From NCBI GenBank assembly GCA_965215945.1, contig CBDCFC010000025.1, positions 1-64,000 of the forward strand: 64,000 bases of DNA. The letters are read 5' to 3'. Below are positions 35,691 through 44,721 of the stretch, one piece after another (position 1 is the first letter of the stretch; each line of letters starts with the position of its first letter). This DNA is from JAHEKD01 sp965215945 (lineage in GTDB: Bacteria > Pseudomonadota > Gammaproteobacteria > Arenicellales > JAHEKD01). Both the position numbers and the translations under genes were made by a program. Under the pieces are notes generated by a model. That model saw only the letters and a program-made list of their open reading frames with translations, was not told where the DNA came from and made no database searches.

Positions 35691-37958
35691 ATGAATTACG
35701 ATACACAGTATACCGGCCAAAAGTTTAAATCAGTGGGTACCCGGCCACTCAGACCGGACGGCATAGACAAAGTAACAGGCCGTGCCCGCTACGGCGCGGA
35801 TTATAATCTGCCCGGTCAGTTGACCGGCCTTATTCTTCGCAGTCCCCATGCCCATGCAAGAATCAAAAGCATCGATATCAGCAAAGCCGAAAAGCTCAAA
35901 GGAGTAAAAGCGGTTATTACCAGTGCCGACTTACCCGATCTGACTGATGGTGATTCAGAATTGTTCGATATTCTTGATAATTGCATGGCACGTAAAAAAG
36001 TTTTCTATGATGGCCATGCAGTTGCAGCCGTTGCCGCCATCGATGCAAAAACAGCCAGGAAAGCGCTTAAACTGATCAAGGTGGACTATAAAGTGCTTCC
36101 GCACGTTACCGATGTGGATGAAGCGATTAAGCCCAAAGCACCCCAATTGCATCGAAACTGCTTCACCGAAGGAATTGAACCAAAACCGACCAAGGCGTCC
36201 AATATTGCCAGTCGCAGTGAATTTGGTCACGGTGATGTTGAGGCTGGCTTTGAGCAGGCTGATGTGGTGATTGAACGTAATTTTAAGACAGAGCAAACGC
36301 ATCAAGGTTACATAGAGCCGCATGCCTGCGTGGCTAATTTTGGGCCGGATGGAACGGCAGAAATGTGGGTATGTACACAGGGTCATTTTACTTTTCGCCA
36401 GCAGTGTGCAGCGCTTCTGGGCATGTCATTGTCAAATTTACGTGTTACTTCAACCGAAATCGGCGGTGGATTTGGTGGTAAAACACACATCTGGGCCGAG
36501 CCCGTCGCCTTGGCTTTGTCACGCAAGGCGAATCGCCCAGTCAAACTGGTGATGTCAAGGGAAGAAGTTTTTCGAGCATCCGGGCCCACCAGTGCCACTT
36601 CAGTTGACATCAAGGTCGGTGTCAAAAAAGATGGCACAATCACCGCAGCCGATGCTGTTCTACGTTATTCGAACGGCCCTTATCCTGGTATGTGGGCACT
36701 ACTGGGTGCAATGACCTCATTTGCCTGTTACGACCTTGAGAATGTCAGAACAGTGGGTTTTGAGGTCTTGGTTAATCGCCCTAAAACCACGGCCTACAGA
36801 GCACCCTCAGCACCGATGGCTGCTTTTGCCGTTGAAAGCATCATTGATGAAATTGCTACCAAAATCGGCATGGATCCAGTGGCGCTTAGGATAAAGAATG
36901 CCGCTAAAGAAGGTACCAAATCTTCTTATGGCCCCGTCTACGGCCCAATTGGTATTGGACCTACTTTAAGAGCTGCCCAAAAGCATCCCCACATGTTTGC
37001 CAAGCTTGGTAAAAACCAAGGGCGTGGTATGGCCTGTGGATTCTGGTTCAACTTCGGTGGTCAAACCTGTGCTGATCTAAATATCGCTCAGGATGGCAGT
37101 GTGACCTTGACGGTGGGAACCATCGATGTTGGCGGCGCTCGGGCATCGCTCGCGCTGTGTGCGGCAGAAGAATTGGGTATTGATTATGAGGACGTAAAGG
37201 CCGTGGTCGGCGATACGGCCAGCCTCGGCCACAACGACATGACCGATGGTAGTCGCGGGACATTTTCCAGTTCGATGGCAGCCATCATGGCGGCACGAAA
37301 TGCTATCGAAGAACTAAAGCAGCGTGCTGCAAAAATGTGGGAAATTTCTGTTAAGAATGTGATTTGGGAAGACGGTCATGCAAAAGTCAAGGGTCGAGGC
37401 AAAAAATACGCAAAACTAAAACCGCTATCATTGGCCGATATTGCAGCCGAGACGCCCAATACAGGCGGCCCCATTGCTGGTTACAGTGAGCTTGTCGCAG
37501 ATGGCGCTGGCGTTTCCTTTGCGACGCACATTTGTGATGTGGAAGTGGATCCGCAAACCGGTCGTACCCAGGTGGTGAGATACACGGTTATCCAGGATGC
37601 AGGAAAGGCGGTTCACCCCACTTATGTTGAAGGTCAGTATCAGGGCGGGGCGGCACAGGGAATTGGCTGGGCGCTGAATGAGGAATATATCTACGGTGCT
37701 GATGGACGATTGCAAAATCCAGGTTTTCTCGATTATCGCATTCCAGTGTGTTCTGATCTGCCCATGATCGACACTCAGATTCTGGAAATACCCAATCCGA
37801 ATCATCCTTATGGTGTGCGCGGTGTGGGTGAAACTTCTATCGTTCCGCCATTGGCGGCTGTTGGCAATGCAGTCTCAGACGCCGTAGGCGTACGGATGAC
37901 ACATGTACCCATGTCTGCACCGCGGATTTTGAGAGCGTTGGATGCGGCTGGCAAATAG
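35691..37958 (+). CDS. Molybdenum hydroxylase large (molybdopterin) subunit, CoxL/XdhA-like
   Basis: The 755-residue catalytic subunit. It has an N-terminal aldehyde-oxidase-like domain (DKVTGRARYGADYNLPGQL), Moco-binding stretches (EIGGGFGGKTHIWAEP), TAYRAPSAPMAAF near residue 367 and the catalytic glutamate in GVGETSIVPPL near residue 711. The form I CO-dehydrogenase motif with AYxCSFR is absent, so it probably hydroxylates an organic substrate such as a purine, aldehyde or aromatic acyl compound. The exact substrate is not readable. Confidence 0.9.
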   Translation: MNYDTQYTGQKFKSVGTRPLRPDGIDKVTGRARYGADYNLPGQLTGLILRSPHAHARIKSIDISKAEKLKGVKAVITSADLPDLTDGDSELFDILDNCMARKKVFYDGHAVAAVAAIDAKTARKALKLIKVDYKVLPHVTDVDEAIKPKAPQLHRNCFTEGIEPKPTKASNIASRSEFGHGDVEAGFEQADVVIERNFKTEQTHQGYIEPHACVANFGPDGTAEMWVCTQGHFTFRQQCAALLGMSLSNLRVTSTEIGGGFGGKTHIWAEPVALALSRKANRPVKLVMSREEVFRASGPTSATSVDIKVGVKKDGTITAADAVLRYSNGPYPGMWALLGAMTSFACYDLENVRTVGFEVLVNRPKTTAYRAPSAPMAAFAVESIIDEIATKIGMDPVALRIKNAAKEGTKSSYGPVYGPIGIGPTLRAAQKHPHMFAKLGKNQGRGMACGFWFNFGGQTCADLNIAQDGSVTLTVGTIDVGGARASLALCAAEELGIDYEDVKAVVGDTASLGHNDMTDGSRGTFSSSMAAIMAARNAIEELKQRAAKMWEISVKNVIWEDGHAKVKGRGKKYAKLKPLSLADIAAETPNTGGPIAGYSELVADGAGVSFATHICDVEVDPQTGRTQVVRYTVIQDAGKAVHPTYVEGQYQGGAAQGIGWALNEEYIYGADGRLQNPGFLDYRIPVCSDLPMIDTQILEIPNPNHPYGVRGVGETSIVPPLAAVGNAVSDAVGVRMTHVPMSAPRILRALDAAGK

Positions 37959-38017
37959 TGCTTTGCAGGTGATCTAGCAATTACTACAAACATTCATGTT
38001 AGAAGCAGCATTGTAGT

Positions 38018-38263
38018 ATGGCTGTAGTTAAGCTTTGGGGAGCACTTCGACCGGCTGCAGGGGGTGCTTCGAGCATTGACATCGAGGCAACGACCATTCG
38101 CGAACTGTTACGTAAACTTAAAGAGCGTTACCCGGAAACTGCCCCGTTTATCCGGGCTGGCATCGCGGTCTCTGTTGATGGCGTTTTATATCGTGACAGT
38201 TGGGAACAAAAACTACCCCCATCTGCTGAGATTTATTTATTACCACGCATCGCAGGCGGCTAA
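38018..38263 (+). CDS. MoaD/ThiS-family sulfur-carrier protein
   Basis: An 81-residue ubiquitin-fold protein ending in the diagnostic GG (YLLPRIAGG) that is adenylated and thiocarboxylated to donate sulfur in molybdopterin synthesis. VKLWGALRPAAG and the central LRKLKERYPETAPFI fit the family. Its position directly after the molybdenum hydroxylase genes suggests a dedicated cofactor-supply or maturation role; no MoaE is adjacent. Confidence 0.82.
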   Translation: MAVVKLWGALRPAAGGASSIDIEATTIRELLRKLKERYPETAPFIRAGIAVSVDGVLYRDSWEQKLPPSAEIYLLPRIAGG

Positions 38264-38287
38264 ATACCTTGGCTGCATCTTATTTGT

Positions 38288-38322
38288 GGTGGTCGAGCGT
38301 TCGAGTCGCCCACAACCCACCA
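38288..38322 (+). other. tRNA-Lys 3'-half-like fragment, possible attachment remnant
   Basis: These 35 bases align without gaps to the last 35 of tRNA-Lys (30362-30396) with 26 identities by my count, including GGTGGTCG at the start, GTTCGA and the terminal CCACCA. A T-arm with four of five stem pairs can be drawn. No matching 5' half of a tRNA lies upstream, so it is a fragment, and same-orientation tRNA 3' ends are typical borders of integrated islands. Confidence 0.5.
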
Positions 38323-38325
38323 ATC

Positions 38326-39261
38326 TTATATTTTTTCTGCTTGCCTCAATAAGTAATCAAAATGGTTAATCATGTACTGGCAATGTTGTTTGTCGGCAAC
38401 CAGATTAATATCACCAAACCCATGTTGTGGTGTGATCAATACAGCTACATTGCATTCGTTGATAATATTATCAACTACAATCTCGAAGATTGACGGGTGT
38501 TTGTTTCTCAAATCAGCGAGTTTTAGCTCATAAATTACATATTGAGTAATGATAGGTTGCTTGGATTTCCAGAATTCCATCCGACTAAGCGCCGCATTCC
38601 CACATTTGTCTCGAATTAAAGTTTTGTATATTTCAATTTCTTCAGTCTGGATGTCATCAGAATAGATTTCGATATATTGGTGTTCTGGATTTTCTCGCAG
38701 GTTCTTTTCTTGGTTATGAAAATAGTCACCTTCGGAATATTTTCCTGTTGCCGGGTTATATTTGATATTGTCATTCATATATGGATAGGCAACTTTGGTT
38801 GTTCGTGAGCATTGTTCTATTTGCCAGATTTCTTCCTCAAGTAAAACGGTTCCGGCACTTCTTGAGAAAATATCGATATACTCATTACTATACTGTTTGA
38901 CAATTGAAGCAAGATTATTTTCTAATTTTCGACTGACATAATTTAATAATTGTGTTTGCCTTTCGATTCGATTTTCAAGCCTTAAGCCCATGACTTCCAT
39001 ATTCCTAAGACTGGTTTGCTCCTCAGAGAGAGGCAGCACGAACTCCTTTCCATTAGCCAGATAATCAATAGATACAGTAAATAATTCTGAAAGCTTTGTC
39101 ATCACTGTCAGTGTAGGATCGTTGATCCCTCTTTCATATGCAGAATACGTACCGACACTTATATCCAGCTTCGAAGCCAAATAGCTTTGAGACCAGCCTT
39201 GTTGGTTTCTCAATGATCTTAATATTTCAGAAAATTGTGCTTTTTTGTGTTTTTTCACCAA
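38326..39261 (-). CDS. XRE-family HTH regulator with unrecognised C-terminal domain
   Basis: A 311-residue protein. The N-terminal HTH_3 domain (residues 9-65; ILRSLRNQQGWSQSYLASKL, ISVGTYSAYERGINDP) binds DNA. A likely coiled coil follows at about residues 80-125 (LSEEQTSLRNMEVMGLRLENRIERQ). The C-terminal 180 residues (SRSAGTVLLEEEIWQIEQCS, YIEIYSDDIQTEEIEIYKT, LITPQHGFGDINLVADKQHC) match no family I know; the predicted strand pattern suggests a sensory or effector domain. Its start codon lies beside a 426-base intergenic region. It stands just outside the proposed island edge. Confidence 0.75.
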   Translation of the reverse strand: MVKKHKKAQFSEILRSLRNQQGWSQSYLASKLDISVGTYSAYERGINDPTLTVMTKLSELFTVSIDYLANGKEFVLPLSEEQTSLRNMEVMGLRLENRIERQTQLLNYVSRKLENNLASIVKQYSNEYIDIFSRSAGTVLLEEEIWQIEQCSRTTKVAYPYMNDNIKYNPATGKYSEGDYFHNQEKNLRENPEHQYIEIYSDDIQTEEIEIYKTLIRDKCGNAALSRMEFWKSKQPIITQYVIYELKLADLRNKHPSIFEIVVDNIINECNVAVLITPQHGFGDINLVADKQHCQYMINHFDYLLRQAEKI

Positions 39262-39687
39262 TATTTTATATTTTCAAATTCAACTGATAATGATGATTCT
39301 AAATCACAAATTCAGGAAACTGTGTATTTTTATTTTTTATTAATCAACAAGGTTAATCAACGGTATATTTATTACTGTGTCATTGCTTTTAGTAAAGTGA
39401 CAATTAAGACAGGGGCTTAAAACAGAAGTTTACATGGCAAGATAAGGGGTAAAAGGATTTCTAAGCGAAAACTAGTATTACGCTTAAAATTTCTACCATG
39501 TATTCTTCTGTTTTTCTTTATCTTATAAAGATTTATTACCATATCTAGTAAATCAGCACAATTTACAAGCAGGAGTTTATATAGTTAGGGGTATAAATTA
39601 GTAGCGATCAGATTAGTCTTTCTTACCAAGAATTTTCTAAAATGATTGCTGCATTTATATATTCTCCTGCGTTTTAACCCGGATATT
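39262..39687. other. Intergenic region between XRE gene and hutG
   Basis: A 426-base A+T-rich stretch. It contains the promoter region of the minus-strand XRE gene, next to its start at 39261, and the end of the hut operon on the other side. Repeated TTAATCAAC words occur near 39339-39362, possibly an operator, but I could not confirm symmetry. No protein frame or RNA gene is recognisable. Confidence 0.4.
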
Positions 39688-40467
39688 TCATAAATCTTTG
39701 AGTTTTTCCAAAATCATCTGCAGATGGTTGCGAATTAAGGCGGCTTTATGAAGATTATAGTTCCATGGTGCTGATTCGCGCATGTATGCTGACTGGGCTA
39801 ACTCCATCTGGATAGCGTGAACGCCTTTGTTAGGTTGACCGTAGTGCCGAGTAGTCCAACCCCCTTTAAAACGTCCGTTTACGGTAAAAGTATATCCTTT
39901 CGCCTTTTCACAAATATTTTTTATTGTTGCCTGTATTCTTAAACCACATGACCGTTCGTTGTAAGTACCGATATTAAAATCTGGTAATGTTCCTTCAAAT
40001 AAAAAGGGAATATTTGAGCGTATAGAATGACAGTCATACAAGATCACGTTTTTGTGTAGAGATTTAATACGCTGAATTTCAGCCGCTAATGCGTCATGGT
40101 AGGGTCGGTGATAAGTGACCAGACGTTGTTGAATATCACTAACAGAGGGCTCCTGACCTGAGTCATAGATCGGATGTCCATCAAAGTCAGTTAACGGGCA
40201 TAGGCTGGTGGTATTTTGCCCCGGGTACAAAGAGACGTCGTCAGGGTTTCGATTTGCATCGATGACATAGCGGTGAATATGTGACTGAACAACTGTTATG
40301 TTATCTAATAAGCCATCGTAGAGTTTATTAATATGCCAATCAGTGTCGGCCTTTGCTTTACCTATGTCATTAAGCTTGTTCAATATCTCACTGGGAATGT
40401 GTGTGCCACCATGCGGTTGAGCCAAAATAATCGGCGAGTTGCCTTTGAGTACACTGACTATATTCAT
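39688..40467 (-). CDS. hutG: N-formylglutamate deformylase
   Basis: The 259-residue zinc amidohydrolase that releases glutamate and formate, the last step of the five-enzyme histidine pathway. Recognised by SPIILAQPHGGTHIPSEI, ADTDWHINKLYD, IDANRNPDDVSLYPGQNTT and VILYDCHSIRSNIPFLFEG, which hold the metal-binding residues. Its ATG overlaps the hutH stop by four bases. It is the last gene of the minus-strand hutF-hutH-hutG run. Confidence 0.93.
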   Translation of the reverse strand: MNIVSVLKGNSPIILAQPHGGTHIPSEILNKLNDIGKAKADTDWHINKLYDGLLDNITVVQSHIHRYVIDANRNPDDVSLYPGQNTTSLCPLTDFDGHPIYDSGQEPSVSDIQQRLVTYHRPYHDALAAEIQRIKSLHKNVILYDCHSIRSNIPFLFEGTLPDFNIGTYNERSCGLRIQATIKNICEKAKGYTFTVNGRFKGGWTTRHYGQPNKGVHAIQMELAQSAYMRESAPWNYNLHKAALIRNHLQMILEKLKDL

Positions 40468-42002
40468 AATGTGGGTAGTTGCTGCCCGTCAATTTCCATC
40501 ATTATAGATCCGTCTGCAACCAGATCGGCGGCGTTTTGAATATCGTCAGCCATGAATCGATCGTCTTGTAGAAACTGAACTTTTCCCCTTAGTTTTTGCA
40601 TTACTTTTTGCAGGGGTATACTTGTCCTTAATGGTTCGCGAATCTGAGTGCCCTGGGCTGCAGCTAATAACTCAACGCCGATAATGACAGCCAGGTTTTG
40701 ATTCATATCGAGCAATCTTCGCGCGCCATGGCAGGCCATGGAGACATGATCTTCCTGGTTAGCGCTGGTCGGTGTTGAATCGATGGAACAAGGGGTTGCA
40801 AGATGTTTGTTTTCAGCCATCAGAGCAGCGGCCGTTACTTCGGCGATCATAAAGCCTGAGTTCAATCCAGGTTGTGGCGATAAAAATGCCGGTAATCCGT
40901 AGTTGAGAGCCGGATCAACTAAAGTAGCAATCCGGCGCTCTGTGATTGAGCCGATCTCGCTGATTGCCAGGGCACATTGATCGGCTGCAAAGGCAACCGG
41001 TTCTGCGTGGAAGTTGCCACCTGAAATAATTTCTCCTTGATCAACGATAATAAGAGGGTTATCAGTAACCGCGTTGGCTTCAATTTCCAGGGTCCTGGCA
41101 GCTTGTCTCAACAAATCCAGTGCAGCCCCCACAACCTGTGGTTGACAGCGCAGGCAATAAGGATCCTGAACACGTTCATCGTCTTGTCGGTGAGATTCTC
41201 GAATCTGAGAACCGGCTAATAATTCTCGTAATGCTTTGCCTGCATCGATTTGACCTGGTTGACCGCGCAGTTCATGAATTTCAGCTCGAAAAGGTGCCGT
41301 TGAAGCCATCAGCGCATCACTTGCCAGTGCGCCTGTAATAAGCGTTGTTTGTGCTAGCCGCCAGGCATCAAATAACCCAGCTAACGCTAAAGCAGTTGAA
41401 ACTTGTGTGCCGTTAATCATGCCTAGACCTTCTTTAGGACCAAGATTGATTGGCTTTAATTTAGCTTTGTTCAATACCTCACTACCAGAAAGTGTTTCTC
41501 CTTGGTATGTGGCGGCTCCTTCACCGATTAACACGGCCGTTAAATGTGCCAGAGGTGCCAAATCGCCAGACGCACCGACAGAGCCTTTCTCTGGAATAAC
41601 GGGGATAATATCGTGTTCGAGCAATGCTCGAAGTAGCTCGATAACTTCCCAGCGCACACCGGATGCACCGCGGCCAAGCGATAGAATTTTTAAGCAAATG
41701 ATTAATCTGACAATTTCTGCTGGCAAAGGGTTGCCAACACCGCAACAATGAGAAAGGATTAAGTTTCGTTGTAGCTGCGCCGTTTGTTCCGGCGCGATCT
41801 GAGTGCTGGCCAACTTGCCGAAACCCGTGTTTACTCCATAAATACCTTCATCCCCGTTGGCAGCCCGTTTTACAATAGTTGCAGCGAGATCAACGCCAGT
41901 TTTGTATTCAGGGTTCAATTGCAGATTGACTGGGCTACGATAAATAATTTCCAGTTGACTTAAATTGACCTGACCGGGTGTTAGTGTCATTATTTTGTTC
42001 AT
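40464..42002 (-). CDS. hutH: Histidine ammonia-lyase
   Basis: The 512-residue enzyme that deaminates histidine to urocanate, the first step of the pathway. The self-formed MIO cofactor motif Ala-Ser-Gly is in KGSVGASGDLAPLAHL, and the family stretches GVNTGFGKLA, LGRGASGVRWEV and NPLIIVDQGEIISGGNFH are present. It lies three bases downstream of hutF and overlaps hutG by four, so the three are one transcript. Confidence 0.97.
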   Translation of the reverse strand: MNKIMTLTPGQVNLSQLEIIYRSPVNLQLNPEYKTGVDLAATIVKRAANGDEGIYGVNTGFGKLASTQIAPEQTAQLQRNLILSHCCGVGNPLPAEIVRLIICLKILSLGRGASGVRWEVIELLRALLEHDIIPVIPEKGSVGASGDLAPLAHLTAVLIGEGAATYQGETLSGSEVLNKAKLKPINLGPKEGLGMINGTQVSTALALAGLFDAWRLAQTTLITGALASDALMASTAPFRAEIHELRGQPGQIDAGKALRELLAGSQIRESHRQDDERVQDPYCLRCQPQVVGAALDLLRQAARTLEIEANAVTDNPLIIVDQGEIISGGNFHAEPVAFAADQCALAISEIGSITERRIATLVDPALNYGLPAFLSPQPGLNSGFMIAEVTAAALMAENKHLATPCSIDSTPTSANQEDHVSMACHGARRLLDMNQNLAVIIGVELLAAAQGTQIREPLRTSIPLQKVMQKLRGKVQFLQDDRFMADDIQNAADLVADGSIMMEIDGQQLPTL

Positions 42003-42005
42003 TGG

Positions 42006-43394
42006 TTATCCTGCCAAACGATTAATGACGGCTTTGAATTTTTGCTTGATCGCTTCTTCATTTTCATGGCGCCCGTTGCTAATAACTTTTTTACCGCCAA
42101 CATAAACATCCTTAACAACGTTTTCATTTCCGGAAAAGACATAGCTGTCAATTAAATCATCCTGCTGACGGCCATAAAGTCTTGGGTGATCATTATCGAT
42201 AACAACAAAATCTGCACGATATCCTGGTTTAACCATTCCGCTCAATCTAGCAGTAGACTGAGCGCCACCAGCTAGCGCTTGTAGGTAAAGATGGGTGCCA
42301 GTGCTTGCTTGGTCAGTCGAAGTTAAAACATTGCGACATTTCGTCTGTAAACGTTGACCATATTCCAGCCAACGCAGCTCCTCGGTTGGGCTGATAGAAA
42401 TATGGCTGTCAGACCCTATGCCCCATTTTCCTTTAACTGAAAAATAATGTTCTGCTTTGAAAAAACCATCGCCAAGATTAGCTTCCGTTGTTGGGCACAG
42501 CCCAGCCGTGGCGCCTGATTTGGCTAGAGCCAGAGTTTCCGCTTCAGTCATGTGGGTGGCGTGAATCAGACACCACCTATCGTCAACCTTAAAGTGGTTC
42601 AGTAGCCATTCAACCGGTCGTTGATCACTCCAGGCCAGGCAGTCGTTAACTTCTTTAAGCTGTTCCGCGACATGTATATGGATCACTTTGGCTTGTCTAC
42701 AGGCTGCCAGCATATCGTTTAAAAGTGATTCATCGATGGCACGTATTGAATGCGGAGCAATTCCCAGGGAAGCATTTTTTGACTCAACAATGTCTTTTTC
42801 AAGGCGCTGAACAATTTCGATAAAGCCATCTAGGTCATTTAGAAAACGTTTTTGTCCGTCTAACGGCGGTTGCCCACCAAAACCGCCATATGCATATAAG
42901 ACAGGTAATGCTGTAAAAGCAATTCCAGTATCTTGGGCTGCCTGGAAACATTGTTTGGTCATTTCGGCGCGATCCAGGTAAGCATTTCCATTGATATCAT
43001 GGTGCAAATACTGAAATTCACCGACGCCGGTATAACCAAATTTAAGCATCTCCAGATAAAGCTGGCTTGCCAGGCCGTTTAAATCATCAGGTTCTATTCG
43101 CTGCAGATAGTGATACATGACATTACGCCATGTCCAAAAACTGTCTTTTTCATCACCGCTGCTTGAGGTTTTTTCAGCTAGTCCAGCCACCGCCCGTTGA
43201 TGTGCATGTGAATGAAGATTGGTCATGCCCGGAATAATCGTGCCATATGTGATGTCGTCAGCATTGCTGAGGCTATCAGACTCGATAGAGAGGATATCTC
43301 CGTCATCACTAACCTCAATCAAAACATCATCTGCCCAACCTTCATCTAGAAGCGCCGTTTTGGCCCAAATTGAATTGGTAATCCTATTATTCAT
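42006..43394 (-). CDS. hutF: Formimidoylglutamate deiminase
   Basis: The 462-residue amidohydrolase that converts N-formimino-glutamate to N-formylglutamate with release of ammonia. The metal-binding HAH lies in NLHSHAHQRAVAG near residue 60, with IHVAEQLKEV, GLCPTTEANLGDGFF and GSDSHISISPTEELRWLEY further along. It heads the minus-strand operon and is divergent from hutI; the operator palindrome lies between them. Its presence with hutG defines the five-step route. Confidence 0.95.
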   Translation of the reverse strand: MNNRITNSIWAKTALLDEGWADDVLIEVSDDGDILSIESDSLSNADDITYGTIIPGMTNLHSHAHQRAVAGLAEKTSSSGDEKDSFWTWRNVMYHYLQRIEPDDLNGLASQLYLEMLKFGYTGVGEFQYLHHDINGNAYLDRAEMTKQCFQAAQDTGIAFTALPVLYAYGGFGGQPPLDGQKRFLNDLDGFIEIVQRLEKDIVESKNASLGIAPHSIRAIDESLLNDMLAACRQAKVIHIHVAEQLKEVNDCLAWSDQRPVEWLLNHFKVDDRWCLIHATHMTEAETLALAKSGATAGLCPTTEANLGDGFFKAEHYFSVKGKWGIGSDSHISISPTEELRWLEYGQRLQTKCRNVLTSTDQASTGTHLYLQALAGGAQSTARLSGMVKPGYRADFVVIDNDHPRLYGRQQDDLIDSYVFSGNENVVKDVYVGGKKVISNGRHENEEAIKQKFKAVINRLAG

Positions 43395-43438
43395 AGCAAT
43401 GTTATATCAATTTGATTGAAATCATAGCACGATAATTA

Positions 43439-43460
43439 TATACTTGTATATACAAGTATA
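43439..43460. promoter_or_regulatory. Perfect 22-bp palindrome, probable HutC operator
   Basis: A perfect inverted repeat with the core CTTGTATATACAAG lies in the 82-base gap between the divergent hutF and hutI genes, 16 bases before the hutI ATG. The core agrees with HutC operators known in Pseudomonas. hutC itself is in the same locus, so binding here could repress both arms until urocanate appears. Confidence 0.85.
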
Positions 43461-43476
43461 GGAAACACTGCACTTA

Positions 43477-44721
43477 ATGTCATATAAACTTCTTGTCAAT
43501 GCAACACTTGCGACCATGCAGGATAGCAAATCTTACGGTTTATTGCAGTCAGGGGCGTTGGTTGTTAAAGAAGGCAAGATTGTATGGCTTGGAAAGACTG
43601 CAGACTTGCCTGTTCATTTCGCCAACGCTTCGGTCCAGAAAATTGATTGTGAAAATAAACTGGTGACACCCGGGTTGATTGATTGTCATACGCATCTTAT
43701 TTATGGTGGAAATCGGGCATCTGAATTCGAGATGCGCCTGGAGGGGGCTTCCTATCAAGAAATCGCTGAGGCCGGAGGAGGCATAAATTCAACCGTCAGA
43801 CATACACGTGATGCCAGCGAACAAGAACTAATGGATAATGCTGAAAAACGCTTAACTGCTCTCATCAATGAAGGTGTTACTACGGTCGAGATTAAATCCG
43901 GCTATGGGCTTGATAGTGAAAATGAAATAAAAATACTCAAAGTTGCTAATCAATTGGCCAGTGCTCATCGAATTCGTGTACAAAAAACCTTTCTGGGTGC
44001 GCATGCATTGCCTCCTGAGTTCTCCGGTCAGAAAGATCAATACATCGAGAAGGTTTGTAATGTAATGCTGCCGAAAGCTGTTGAGGCAGGCTTGGTGGAT
44101 ACCGTTGATGGGTTTTGTGAAGGAATTGCTTTTTCTGTTGAGCAGATGGAAAAGGTTTTCGAGAAGGCTGAGGAATTGGGTCTGCCAATTAAATTACATG
44201 CTGAGCAGCTTAGTCATTTGGGTGGAGCCGTGATGGCCGCAAATAAAGGCGCATTATCGGTTGACCATATTGAATATCTTAAACCAGACGAAGCCAGTGT
44301 ATTAGCTACAAATAATACGGTTGCTGTGTTGTTGCCGGGTGCTTTTTATGCGCTCAAGGAAACCCAGAAGCCGCCGATACAGGCTTTACGCGATCACGAT
44401 GTAGCCATGGCTGTGGCTACTGATTTAAATCCAGGCTCATCACCGCTGAATTCATTGCTGTTAGCGATGAATATGGCGTGTACATTGTTTTCATTAACAC
44501 CTTGTGAAGCTTTAGCCGCAACAACAATCAACGCCGCAAAAGCATTGGGGTCGCAAGAGCAGGTCGGTAGCCTGGAAATGGGTAAAGCCGCAGATTTAGT
44601 GATTTGGGATACAGATAACCCAGCCATGCTGTCCTATCAAATAGGAGCCAACCCGTGTCTCAATGTCATGATTGCCGGACAGTGGCGTAAAAACTTGCTG
44701 GGCACCAGTAATCATGGTTAG
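43477..44721 (+). CDS. hutI: Imidazolonepropionase
   Basis: The 414-residue amidohydrolase that opens imidazolone-5-propionate to N-formimino-glutamate, the third step. The zinc-binding HTH is in LIDCHTHLIYGGNRASEF; EIKSGYGLD, TFLGAHALPPEF, KLHAEQLSHLGG and ATDLNPGSSP follow as usual. It is the first gene of the plus-strand arm hutI-hutC-hutU. Its stop overlaps the start of hutC by eight bases. Confidence 0.96.
   Translation: MSYKLLVNATLATMQDSKSYGLLQSGALVVKEGKIVWLGKTADLPVHFANASVQKIDCENKLVTPGLIDCHTHLIYGGNRASEFEMRLEGASYQEIAEAGGGINSTVRHTRDASEQELMDNAEKRLTALINEGVTTVEIKSGYGLDSENEIKILKVANQLASAHRIRVQKTFLGAHALPPEFSGQKDQYIEKVCNVMLPKAVEAGLVDTVDGFCEGIAFSVEQMEKVFEKAEELGLPIKLHAEQLSHLGGAVMAANKGALSVDHIEYLKPDEASVLATNNTVAVLLPGAFYALKETQKPPIQALRDHDVAMAVATDLNPGSSPLNSLLLAMNMACTLFSLTPCEALAATTINAAKALGSQEQVGSLEMGKAADLVIWDTDNPAMLSYQIGANPCLNVMIAGQWRKNLLGTSNHG

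Noticed and set aside
35691..37958. CO dehydrogenase large subunit
   Set aside because: The form I active-site motif is absent; the TAYRAPSAP version points to another molybdenum hydroxylase.
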